This document shows, one piece after another, positions 1-8,797 of a DNA stretch of 64,000 nt. The stretch comes from Acinetobacter sp. ANC 4204 (GTDB lineage Bacteria > Pseudomonadota > Gammaproteobacteria > Pseudomonadales > Moraxellaceae). The position numbers and the translations under genes are program-made. The stretch spans positions 186,001 to 250,000 of the forward strand of contig NZ_NEFZ01000005.1 of the NCBI RefSeq assembly GCF_002135205.1, read 5' to 3'. Under the pieces are notes generated by a model that saw nothing but the letters and a program-made list of their open reading frames with translations, had not been told where the DNA came from and ran no database searches. The stretch's first letter is position 1. Each line of letters begins with the position of its first letter.

Positions 1-1175
1 GTCAGTTCGAATGGCGTATTGACCTAGAAGATGTGCACATGAATATTGAGTCGCGTTTGACTCAACGGATTGGCATCACAGGTAAAAAGCTCCATACAGG
101 TCGTAGCCGTAACGACCAAGTGGCAACCGATATCCGCCTCTATGTTCGCGATGAAATTGATGCCATTTTAGAATTACTAAAAAAATTACAAAAAGGTATT
201 TTGAGTATTGCGGCTCAAAACACGCATACCATTATGCCAGGTTTCACCCACTTACAAACAGCACAGCCTGTGACTTTTGGTCACCACCTATTGGCATGGT
301 TTGAAATGTTAGTCCGTGACTCTGAGCGCCTCATTGACTGTCGTAAACGTACTAACCGTATGCCTTTAGGTTCAGCAGCACTGGCAGGTACCACTTACCC
401 CATCGACCGCGCATTTACAGCAGAGTTACTGGGTTTTGAAGCTGTTTCTGAAAACTCGCTTGATGCAGTATCTGACCGTGACTTCGGTATTGAGTTCAAT
501 GCTGCGGCTTCGCTGATCATGATGCACTTATCACGCATGTCAGAAGAACTCATTCTATGGACATCTGCTCAATTTAAGTTTGTAAACATTCCAGACCGTT
601 TCTGTACAGGCTCATCCATCATGCCACAAAAGAAAAACCCAGATGTGCCTGAGTTAGTACGTGGTAAAACAGGCCGTGTCTATGGCGATTTGATGAGTTT
701 GTTAACACTCATGAAAGGTCAACCGTTGGCGTATAACAAAGACAATCAAGAAGACAAAGAGCCTTTGTTTGATGCGATTGATACCGTGCGTGGCTCGCTC
801 ATGGCTTTTGCAGACATGATTCCTGCTTTGGTGCCAAACATCGACATCATGCGTGAAGCAGCGCTTCGTGGCTTCTCAACCGCAACCGACTTGGCTGATT
901 ATCTTGTTAAAAATGGTGTGGCTTTCCGTGATGCACATGAAATTGTGGGTAAAGCAGTTGCTTTAGGTGTTCAAGAGTCCAAAGACCTTTCTGAATTGAC
1001 TTTAGAACAACTTCAACAGTTCTCTGACTTAATTCAAGCTGATGTATTTGAAAAAGCACTGACCCTTGAAGCGTCAGTCAATGCGCGTAACCACATTGGT
1101 GGAACTGCACCTGCGCAAGTAGAAGCTGCCATTGAACGTGCCCATGCGCGTTTAGAAAAACTTTATGCTCAATAA
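1..1175 (+). CDS. argH: argininosuccinate lyase, 5' end cut by window edge
   Basis: This enzyme catalyses the last step of arginine synthesis, splitting argininosuccinate into arginine and fumarate in the cytoplasm. The frame is already open at the first bases of the window (it reads [12 protein letters not shown] before the first Met at 33), so the N-terminus lies outside. The fumarase/aspartase-superfamily signature [12 protein letters not shown] is present; its serines form the flexible catalytic loop. The segments [12 protein letters not shown] and [10 protein letters not shown] are also typical of ArgH. The C-terminus is complete and the protein active-site residues that are visible are intact. 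yggX follows 12 bases downstream and is probably cotranscribed. Confidence 0.97.
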   Translation, partial: QFEWRIDLEDVHMNIESRLTQRIGITGKKLHTGRSRNDQVATDIRLYVRDEIDAILELLKKLQKGILSIAAQNTHTIMPGFTHLQTAQPVTFGHHLLAWFEMLVRDSERLIDCRKRTNRMPLGSAALAGTTYPIDRAFTAELLGFEAVSENSLDAVSDRDFGIEFNAAASLIMMHLSRMSEELILWTSAQFKFVNIPDRFCTGSSIMPQKKNPDVPELVRGKTGRVYGDLMSLLTLMKGQPLAYNKDNQEDKEPLFDAIDTVRGSLMAFADMIPALVPNIDIMREAALRGFSTATDLADYLVKNGVAFRDAHEIVGKAVALGVQESKDLSELTLEQLQQFSDLIQADVFEKALTLEASVNARNHIGGTAPAQVEAAIERAHARLEKLYAQ

Positions 1176-1187
1176 GGACGTCTAGAT

Positions 1188-1460
1188 ATGACTCGACAAG
1201 TTTTTTGCCGTAAATATCAAACAGAAATGGAAGGTTTAGACTTTGCACCGTTTCCAGGTGCAAAAGGCCAAGAACTTTTTGAAAGCATCTCCAAGCAAGC
1301 TTGGGGAGAATGGTTAAAGCACCAAACCACTTTAATCAATGAAAAGCGCCTAAATGTGTTTGAACCAGATGCGAAAAAGTTTCTTGAAGAACAACGTGAG
1401 AAGTTCTTTAACAATGATGAAAGCTTAGAAAAAGCAGAAGGCCTAAAGCCTGAGGCGTAA
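1188..1460 (+). CDS. yggX: Fe(2+)-trafficking / oxidative damage protection protein YggX
   Basis: A 90-residue cytoplasmic protein of the YggX family, which protects iron-sulfur clusters against oxidative damage and is proposed to handle labile ferrous iron. The family hallmarks are all visible: the N-terminal [10 protein letters not shown] with its conserved cysteine, [12 protein letters not shown], and the [15 protein letters not shown] block. Length equals the family norm of about 90. It follows argH by 12 bases, and a stem-loop terminator follows about 60 bases after the stop. Its physiological link to argH is not obvious; the pairing is probably just transcriptional. Confidence 0.95.
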   Translation: MTRQVFCRKYQTEMEGLDFAPFPGAKGQELFESISKQAWGEWLKHQTTLINEKRLNVFEPDAKKFLEEQREKFFNNDESLEKAEGLKPEA

Positions 1461-1523
1461 TAAAGCGGAGTACTGCTCCAGCACGCCGTAAGACAAGCGA
1501 AGCGCATCGTTTCAAATGCCATG

Positions 1524-1551
1524 AAAGAGTCTGTAAAAGGACTCTTTTTTT
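1524..1551 (+). terminator. rho-independent terminator after yggX
   Basis: An 8-bp inverted repeat (AAAGAGTC, eight-base loop, GACTCTTT) runs directly into a T tract, the form of an intrinsic terminator reading rightward. It ends the argH-yggX unit. Confidence 0.85.
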
Positions 1552-1660
1552 ATTTGCATGTCGATTGACTAAATCAATCTCTAAAGTAAAAAAGAAGATA
1601 GATGACACGTGGATGACTTAATTACTGTTTAAACCGATTATTTGTATCCAAATGATTGAG

Positions 1661-1678
1661 TGTAAACATAGCGCTACA
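1661..1678 (+). promoter_or_regulatory. GacA-box-like inverted repeat upstream of a candidate sRNA
   Basis: TGTAAA, six bases, GCTACA. The upstream activating sequence reported for GacA-dependent sRNA genes in pseudomonads is TGTAAG-N6-CTTACA; this site matches 9 of the 12 specified bases with exactly the right 6-base spacer. Its centre lies roughly 84 bases before the predicted transcription start at about 1754. The match alone is weak statistical evidence; the location in front of a promoter-sRNA-terminator unit is what makes it worth recording. Confidence 0.35.
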
Positions 1679-1718
1679 GAACCTGTATAAAACTCAACAT
1701 TACACTACAAGAACCTAC

Positions 1719-1747
1719 ATGACGCAGAAAAACATCTTTCCTATAAT
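1719..1747 (+). promoter_or_regulatory. sigma-70 promoter of candidate sRNA
   Basis: A consensus TATAAT at 1742-1747 is preceded, with a 17-base spacer, by ATGACG at 1719-1724 (four of six matches to TTGACA). Transcription would start near 1754. No open reading frame of credible size lies downstream before the terminator, which points to an RNA product. Confidence 0.6.
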
Positions 1748-1753
1748 GACATT

Positions 1754-1839
1754 CAAGGATAGAGGGAAGCCTCTTATCTATAACGATAAATATCCCCGAT
1801 TTTAGTCTCAGATTTCCCCCAAAATCTGAGATTTTTTTT
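1754..1839 (+). ncRNA. candidate small regulatory RNA, about 85 nt
   Basis: The interval between a good promoter and a strong terminator would give an RNA of about 85 nt. It folds into a 5' hairpin (GATAGAGG / CCTCTTATC, one bulge, GAAG loop), an open AT-rich linker containing TATCCCC, and a 10-bp terminator stem with a CCCCC loop. Two ANGGAN-type sequences (AAGGAT, AGGGAA) lie in the 5' half, as in RNAs that bind CsrA/RsmA, although both overlap stem bases. The C-rich linker and loop could alternatively pair with Shine-Dalgarno sequences. I do not recognise a named family. It could already be listed in Acinetobacter RNA-seq catalogues. Confidence 0.55.
1806..1839 (+). terminator. rho-independent terminator of the candidate sRNA
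   Basis: A perfect 10-bp stem (TCTCAGATTT / AAATCTGAGA) with a C-rich loop is followed by eight T residues. It does not end any protein gene, since yggX already has its own terminator almost 300 bases upstream. Confidence 0.85.
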
Positions 1840-1858
1840 ATCCAAAAATTAAGCAACC

Positions 1859-1886
1859 ATAAAAAAGCACAACCGAAGTTGTGCTT
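1859..1886 (-). terminator. rho-independent terminator of phoU
   Basis: Read on the minus strand: AGCACAAC, TTCG tetraloop, GTTGTGCT, then a T tract. It lies about 20 bases after the phoU stop codon. Confidence 0.85.
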
Positions 1887-1907
1887 GAAAAATAAAATTC
1901 GCTTTTT

Positions 1908-2624
1908 TTATTTTTGGATATGTTTTTCAACTTCTTCAAAACTGGTATGACGCACATCCAAGCCTTTCACCATGTAAATCACTTGCTCAGAAATGTTACG
2001 CGCATGGTCGCCAATCCGTTCTAATGAACGTAATACCCACATCACATTAATCACGCGCGCAATATGACGCGGGTCTTCAATCATATACGTCATCAAAGTA
2101 CGCGTTGCAGACTGATATTCACGGTCAATATCAGCATCGGCCATCATCACCCGTAACGCTTGCTCAGCATCCAAACGCGCGAACGCATCTAAAGCATCAT
2201 GAATCATGACACGAACTTGGTTACCAATATGACGCGTTTCCATATAACCACGTGGTGATTCGCCATCTTCACATAAACTTTGCGCAATACGAGCAATTTT
2301 CGCAGCCTCATCACCAATACGCTCTAGATCAGTATTGGCTTTCGACATTGCAATCACCATACGCAAATCAATCGCAGCAGGATGACGACGGGCTAAGATC
2401 AAGGTCAATGCTTCATCAATTTCACGCTCTAATTGATTCACTGCATTGTCTTTAAACTGTACATCTACCGCTAAGTTGGCATCGGTGTCGAGTAAAGCAT
2501 GAATTGCATTTGCCACTTGTTGCTCTACCAAACCACCCATGGTCATAAATTTAGTATTCACATCCTGCAAATCTTCATTGAACTGTGAAGAAATGTGATG
2601 GTTTAAAACAGGACTATTTGGCAA
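1908..2624 (-). CDS. phoU: phosphate signalling regulator PhoU
   Basis: PhoU links the Pst phosphate transporter to the PhoR-PhoB two-component system, keeping PhoR inactive when phosphate is plentiful. The 238-residue product matches family length and shows the two PhoU helical repeats, each with an acidic metal-binding motif: ERIGDEAAKIA near residue 96 and ERIGDHARNISEQV near residue 204. The start codon is TTG, supported by GGAG eight bases upstream (2633-2636); the next Met, about 26 residues later, would remove the first helix. No pst genes adjoin it, so phoU stands alone with its own terminator, an arrangement also seen in pseudomonad relatives only in part. Confidence 0.95.
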   Translation of the reverse strand: MPNSPVLNHHISSQFNEDLQDVNTKFMTMGGLVEQQVANAIHALLDTDANLAVDVQFKDNAVNQLEREIDEALTLILARRHPAAIDLRMVIAMSKANTDLERIGDEAAKIARIAQSLCEDGESPRGYMETRHIGNQVRVMIHDALDAFARLDAEQALRVMMADADIDREYQSATRTLMTYMIEDPRHIARVINVMWVLRSLERIGDHARNISEQVIYMVKGLDVRHTSFEEVEKHIQK

Positions 2625-3203
2625 AGGACGTACTCCACAGCAACATCATGAGGGACTAAAGTTTGAGCGATATTAAAACATATCAATTATGAAGATTTGA
2701 TGACAAGAGCTCATTCTGAGCTTGTTTTGTCGATCCACAATGCTTTCATTTTTCGCATCTCATAGTCAGTCAACTTACCCACAGATGCCTTTAAATGCAA
2801 GATAATGCGCAAATCACCTTTCAAGTATCCGCATTGTATTTTGATTAAAACAGTATGCCTTCCCCATGAATGTCCATTTTAGCACTAAACTTTTAACCAA
2901 ATTGACATGCATCGAATTCAATTACACCTGTCACAACTTAGCTTTCGCCAACATCATCAAAAGCAAAAGTTTATTCAAACGAATTGTTATTAGTTTCGTA
3001 TATTTTTTATTGCATACATTACACTGACATATCTTAATGCATTCATTATGAAGTAAATATTTTCCAGCGTCATAAACCCTGAACCACATTCATTCACAAT
3101 ACTACACATTAAAAATCTGATTCCTCTATAAAATGAGGCGTGGAGAAACGGAGTGTCTCTATATCTTGTTGTCGCTGAACTGAGTTTTCTAAATCGAGTT
3201 GCT
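2625..3203. other. intergenic region between phoU and a lipoprotein gene
   Basis: AT-rich divergent region of over 500 bases. It must hold the phoU promoter (minus) and a promoter for the lipoprotein gene (plus; TATAAA at about 3126-3131 is a candidate -10). One GAATTC site lies near 2913. I saw no RNA gene, no Pho box with proper 11-bp repeats and no convincing small coding sequence; the best short frame, about 28 codons from 2908, has no ribosome binding site. Confidence 0.5.
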
Positions 3204-4256
3204 GTGAATCATTTTTCTTTCTTTTCACTTAAAACATATACGCTCATATTTTTGTGCGTAATGCTGGCTGCCTGTCAGAAACCAGAGCCAGTGAGTTTTC
3301 AGGAACCAGCTAGAATTGAAGCGTCTTCGTCACAAACGATGGATCTCACAGATTTGTGCCAAAAAATTGGCAAAAACATGTCCGAAATAGATGCTCAGCG
3401 TACCACTTTTGCTTTAGAACAAATCAACCAAGACTTGAAACTATGTCTACCTTTACTTGATTTCCAACAGCAAAAACATTTATTGAGTTTATCTAATAAA
3501 ATGTACAGTGACTTCTTAGCCGTCGATCGTACGCCACAGCAACAACGTGCTTTTGAAAGTTATGCTTTAGAAATGGCACAGCACCCGACCATTCAACAGA
3601 GTCTTTTTGAACAATTAACGCTTCGTGACCAATACTTAATCAAACATCAAGGCCAATCTTATGTGGAGTTATTCGACGCAGGCGAAGGGGAAGTCCATTA
3701 CCGCCGCAGCCCTGAATATTTAGCTAAAATTTTTGCACCCTATTTACCTGTTGCAGAGCAAGCGTTTATTGAACATTTAGCAGCACAAAATCAGTACCCT
3801 GCCGTGATCGACCATCAAGTTAAAATTGATGCTAAAGAAATTGCAGATCGTGCATTGTATTGGGAAAGTTATTTAAAACAATATCCTCAAAGTAGCTATC
3901 ATCAAGATGCCCGCCATTTATTGAATCTATATAGCACCTTGCTGTTTATTGGACCAAATACTCAAGCTGTTTATGATGGCTATACCGTACAAAGCAGTTA
4001 TTTAGAGGAAATTGAGCGTCTTGCTGAACTCAAAAATTCAGTAGTCACCGATCATGCACGTTTATTTTTGAAATTTATTGAACTTAGCCCTGAACAAAGA
4101 ACAGCTCAAATCATCTTGCCTGCTTCCACTCATCCGCAGCGTTTAGGTGCAGAGCAATTATTACAAACTCAACTCGCTCACTTTATTCAACTCCGTATGG
4201 TTCAACCCGACCAAGGCAAAGACTGCTTAAGTGATGCCATTTGCCTGAACCGCTAA
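3204..4256 (+). CDS. lipoprotein of unknown function
   Basis: I do not recognise a family. With a GTG start at 3204 the product has 350 residues and a clean lipoprotein signal: basic/hydrophobic helix then LAAC at residues 21-24, so it would be lipid-anchored. The residue after Cys is Gln, so outer-membrane sorting is expected. The rest is predicted helical and hydrophilic, with paired cysteines (a Cys near residue 31, DLCQKIG, LKLCLPLL, KDCLSDAICLNR at the C-terminus) that could form disulfides. A second GTG at 3153 has a better Shine-Dalgarno (GGAG, 7-base spacing) but would add 17 residues before the signal peptide. It lies alone between phoU and the thiC riboswitch. Confidence 0.8.
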   Translation: MNHFSFFSLKTYTLIFLCVMLAACQKPEPVSFQEPARIEASSSQTMDLTDLCQKIGKNMSEIDAQRTTFALEQINQDLKLCLPLLDFQQQKHLLSLSNKMYSDFLAVDRTPQQQRAFESYALEMAQHPTIQQSLFEQLTLRDQYLIKHQGQSYVELFDAGEGEVHYRRSPEYLAKIFAPYLPVAEQAFIEHLAAQNQYPAVIDHQVKIDAKEIADRALYWESYLKQYPQSSYHQDARHLLNLYSTLLFIGPNTQAVYDGYTVQSSYLEEIERLAELKNSVVTDHARLFLKFIELSPEQRTAQIILPASTHPQRLGAEQLLQTQLAHFIQLRMVQPDQGKDCLSDAICLNR

Positions 4257-4307
4257 CATATACGCTCTCAAATTGTGCTCATATTTTGAGTAAAAAGATC
4301 GCTGTTT

Positions 4308-4330
4308 TTGCTTAACATGCATGTTAAGAT
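4308..4330 (+). promoter_or_regulatory. thiC promoter with perfect 18-bp palindrome
   Basis: An extended -10 element, TG-T-TAAGAT, ends at 4330 and would start transcription near 4337, just before the riboswitch. The perfect palindrome CTTAACATGCATGTTAAG (4311-4328) covers most of this promoter and has the form of an operator for a dimeric repressor. Confidence 0.55.
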
Positions 4331-4339
4331 GATGCATCG

Positions 4340-4449
4340 CTTGACGGAGCGCGAGTAACAACTCGCTGAGATCATCTAAAGCTTTTTATGAAGTTTTGAA
4401 GATGAGTACCGTTGAACCTGATCAGGTTAAGACCTGCGTAGGAATCAAG
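4340..4449 (+). promoter_or_regulatory. thiamine pyrophosphate (TPP) riboswitch
   Basis: The conserved THI-box pieces occur in order: GCTGAGA (about 4365-4371), TGAACCTGATCAGGTTAA (about 4413-4430) and GCGTAGGAA (4436-4444). The closing P1 helix pairs CTTGA at 4340 with TCAAG at 4445-4449. Between them a variable P3 arm carries GAGCGCGAGT...ACTCGC. It lies about 156 bases before the thiC start, so thiamine pyrophosphate should repress thiC in cis, probably by folding that controls either the long leader or ribosome access. Confidence 0.96.
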
Positions 4450-4542
4450 CCATCTAAAAACTGAACGCCTTTCATTGAACTATTTCCAGTAGAAATACAT
4501 TCGTTGCATTTGTATCCACAAATCAACAACACATAGAAATAG

Positions 4543-6498
<1,956 letters not shown>

Positions 6499-6537
6499 GT
6501 TCATAAAAAACCTTTTGTAATCATGCGATTCTCAGTT

Positions 6538-6562
6538 AGGATGAAGTGATAAATTTCATCCT
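6538..6562 (+). promoter_or_regulatory. stem-loop in the nudF leader
   Basis: A perfect 8-bp inverted repeat (AGGATGAA / TTCATCCT, nine-base loop) ends 11 bases before the nudF start. There is no T tract, so it is not an ordinary terminator. The nudF start lacks a strong ribosome binding site, and the hairpin may hold or present it. Confidence 0.4.
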
Positions 6563-6573
6563 GATTGAGCTTT

Positions 6574-7194
6574 ATGAACATAATTAAGCAAGCTACATAT
6601 CACCGTGAAGATGTCCAAATTGTAGACAGAACCTTTCTGTTTCGGGGTTTTATCCAAGTAGAAAAAGTAAATTTACGTCATCGTCTGTTTAATCAAACTG
6701 AGTACACCTCTGTGATTTCACGTGAGCTCATTCAGCGCCCTGAAGCGGCTGGTGTCTTGATTTATGACGATACACAACAAAAATTTGCACTGATTGAACA
6801 GTTTCGTATCGGCGCTATGGATGACCAAGATTCAGCTTGGCAGCTAGAAATTATTGCAGGGGTTTTAGATGGAGATGAATCACCCGAAAGTTGTATTCGT
6901 CGCGAAGCACTAGAAGAATCAGGTTGTCAGATTGAACAATTACAACATCTGTTCAGCTTCTATCCTTCTGCGGGTGCCTGTGCTGAACTGTTCCATCTGT
7001 ATAGTGCTGCAGCCAATTTACCTGAACAAGGCGGTGTCTTCGGTATGCCAGATGAAGGTGAGAACATTTTATTGCACCTAATTGATTATGCGCAGATTGG
7101 CACATTACTTTCCAATGGTCGGCTCAGAAATGCGCCTGTCATAATGGCCTTGCAATGGCTACAACAACAGATTAAAACGACAAGGAATGTCTAA
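6574..7194 (+). CDS. nudF: ADP-ribose pyrophosphatase, Nudix family
   Basis: Hydrolyses ADP-ribose to AMP and ribose 5-phosphate, clearing a reactive metabolite of NAD turnover. The complete Nudix box is visible around residues 100-122: a Gly, five residues, Glu, seven residues, then REALEESGC. The 206-residue length and the domain-swapped N-terminal beta region fit the NudF/AspP subfamily. The ATG at 6574 is preferred over a TTG three codons upstream, though its ribosome binding site is weak. cpdA follows ten bases after the stop, the same neighbourhood as in E. coli (aspP and cpdA). Confidence 0.93.
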   Translation: MNIIKQATYHREDVQIVDRTFLFRGFIQVEKVNLRHRLFNQTEYTSVISRELIQRPEAAGVLIYDDTQQKFALIEQFRIGAMDDQDSAWQLEIIAGVLDGDESPESCIRREALEESGCQIEQLQHLFSFYPSAGACAELFHLYSAAANLPEQGGVFGMPDEGENILLHLIDYAQIGTLLSNGRLRNAPVIMALQWLQQQIKTTRNV

Positions 7195-7204
7195 GGGGTC
7201 AGAC

Positions 7205-8002
7205 ATGACTTTAAATAATGAAAAAAATTGGATCATTGTCCAAATTTCCGATACGCACTTGATGGATCAAGATCATTTGGAATTTGTACATATGAATCCA
7301 GAGCAAAGCTTTCATCATGTGATGCAACACATTGTTGAACGCCATCCAAAAATTGATGCCATCGTCCATACAGGCGACTTGGCACAGGTTCCCGTGCCTC
7401 GGACTTATCAGCGCTATCTAGACTTTATGCAAAGTTTAAAGACGCCGTTTTACCAAGTGCCTGGCAATCATGACAATATTGAACACTTCCCTTTTCATGA
7501 GCAACAGAATAAAGCTCACGTTATTCACTTTGGTCCGTGGAGCGTAGTCTTACTCAATAGCGCAGTAAAAGGAAAAGTTGATGGATGGGTGGATGAAGCT
7601 CAGTTGATTCAGTTGGAACAGATTTTACAAGATTTTGCACAACAGCATATTCTGATTGCTTGTCATCATCATCCCTTTGAAATGCAGTCCAAATGGATTG
7701 ATCAGCATAAACTCAAGAATACCCCAGACCTCACTGCTGTGTTGGCACGACATACCAATGTCAAAATTGTCTTATCAGGTCATGTCCATCAAGAATCATG
7801 GCGTGAATGGCACAATATTCAGTTTTATTCGACACCTTCAACCAGTGTGCAATTTAAGCCTTTAAGTGATCATTTTGCTTTAGATGAGCAAGCACCTGGT
7901 TATCGTATTTTACAATTAAATGCAGATGGAACACACGAAACACAGGTACAGCGCGTGTCACACGCGCAACAAAAAATAAATGTTGAAATTTCAGGTTATT
8001 AA
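7205..8002 (+). CDS. cpdA: 3',5'-cyclic-AMP phosphodiesterase CpdA
   Basis: Degrades cAMP to AMP and so lowers CRP/Vfr-type signalling. The five metallophosphoesterase motifs are present: SDTHL, TGDLAQ, GNHDN, CHHHP and GHVH, supplying the two-metal site. The 265-residue product is close to the E. coli enzyme. Start at 7205 was chosen because AAGGGG lies six bases upstream, overlapping the nudF stop codon, so translation is probably coupled to nudF; an ATG at 7187 would have no space for a ribosome binding site. Confidence 0.93.
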   Translation: MTLNNEKNWIIVQISDTHLMDQDHLEFVHMNPEQSFHHVMQHIVERHPKIDAIVHTGDLAQVPVPRTYQRYLDFMQSLKTPFYQVPGNHDNIEHFPFHEQQNKAHVIHFGPWSVVLLNSAVKGKVDGWVDEAQLIQLEQILQDFAQQHILIACHHHPFEMQSKWIDQHKLKNTPDLTAVLARHTNVKIVLSGHVHQESWREWHNIQFYSTPSTSVQFKPLSDHFALDEQAPGYRILQLNADGTHETQVQRVSHAQQKINVEISGY

Positions 8003-8117
8003 CTTTTCATTTTTCTCGTTTTCAATTACCTTAGTTGCTCTTACGAAAAAGTGATCAATTTAATCCAAACATCAAAGACTATCAAAATACTTAAAAAGTC
8101 TATATGATGACGACCCC

Positions 8118-8144
8118 CGAGGGTGGAATCTACTCGAGGGTGGA
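8118..8144 (+). repeat. tandem 10-bp direct repeat upstream of dksA
   Basis: CGAGGGTGGA occurs twice, at 8118-8127 and 8135-8144, 17 bases apart start to start. The copies contain GAGG-like sequence but no start codon follows. They lie 67-93 bases before dksA, in or next to its promoter/leader. Confidence 0.5.
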
Positions 8145-8210
8145 TAAAAACACTTGCATATCACCATATTTTTTGCGTATTGAATACGTATATGATGAGG
8201 ATTGCCCTAA

Positions 8211-8738
8211 ATGGCGAATGACAACCAAAATACTGTCTTAGACGAACAAACTGATGTTGTAGATGAAAAATCTACAAAACGCGTGCGCAAAACTAAGCCC
8301 AAAGCGACTGACGGTGGTTCTACTGCTAGCTTATTTGGTATTGAACCTTATCAGCCGAAAAAAAATGAAGAATACATGTCTGAAGGTCAGCTGGAGCACT
8401 TCCGCCAGATCTTATTGGCTTGGAAAGCAGAGTTGATGTCAGAAGTTGACCGTACACTCAACACCATGCAAGACGAAAACACCGCTTTGCCTGATGTGAA
8501 TGACCGTGCGACACAAGAAGAAGAGTTTGCAATTGAACTACGTACACGTGACCGTGAACGTAAACTCATCCGCAAAATCGAACAATCAATTGAAGCGATT
8601 AAAAACGACGACTATGGTTTCTGTGAAACCTGTGGTATCGAAATTGGTCTGCGCCGTTTAGAGGCTCGCCCAACTGCAACTTTATGTATTGACTGCAAAA
8701 CGTTAGCAGAAATCAAAGAGAAGCAAAATAACGGTTAA
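8211..8738 (+). CDS. dksA: RNA polymerase-binding transcription factor DksA
   Basis: DksA enters the RNA polymerase secondary channel and, with ppGpp, represses rRNA promoters and activates amino-acid genes. The coiled-coil tip DVNDRATQEEE carries the two key aspartates. The four-cysteine zinc finger is CETCG...CIDCK. The protein has 175 residues, about 24 more than the E. coli protein; the extra length is a charged, Lys/Thr-rich N-terminal tail (residues 1-35) that looks disordered. GAGGA precedes the ATG by ten bases. gluQ follows immediately, as in E. coli. Confidence 0.97.
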   Translation: MANDNQNTVLDEQTDVVDEKSTKRVRKTKPKATDGGSTASLFGIEPYQPKKNEEYMSEGQLEHFRQILLAWKAELMSEVDRTLNTMQDENTALPDVNDRATQEEEFAIELRTRDRERKLIRKIEQSIEAIKNDDYGFCETCGIEIGLRRLEARPTATLCIDCKTLAEIKEKQNNG

Positions 8739-8765
8739 TCATGTTATTTAATAATCCTCCCCCAA

Positions 8766-8788
8766 CCCCTCCTTTACAAAAGGAGGGG
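8766..8788 (+). repeat. perfect 10-bp hairpin covering the gluQ ribosome binding site
   Basis: CCCCTCCTTT, loop ACA, AAAGGAGGGG. The right arm contains AGGAGG, the only strong Shine-Dalgarno for gluQ, ending 11 bases before its ATG. The C-rich/G-rich composition resembles small dispersed palindromes of Acinetobacter genomes, so this may be an inserted repeat unit recruited as a translational control element. Confidence 0.7.
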
Positions 8789-8797
8789 GACAACAGG

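Noticed and set aside
2930..2950. CTGTCAC near phoU as a Pho box
   Set aside because: Only one half-site; no second unit 11 bases away on either side.
2908..2994. 28-codon frame upstream of the lipoprotein gene
   Set aside because: No ribosome binding site, unusual Gln/His-rich composition and no sign of conservation that can be judged here.
8741..8797. N-terminal extension of GluQ from the ATG at 8741
   Set aside because: It would translate the hairpin into a proline-rich stretch unlike any GluQ, and the strong Shine-Dalgarno lies downstream of that ATG.
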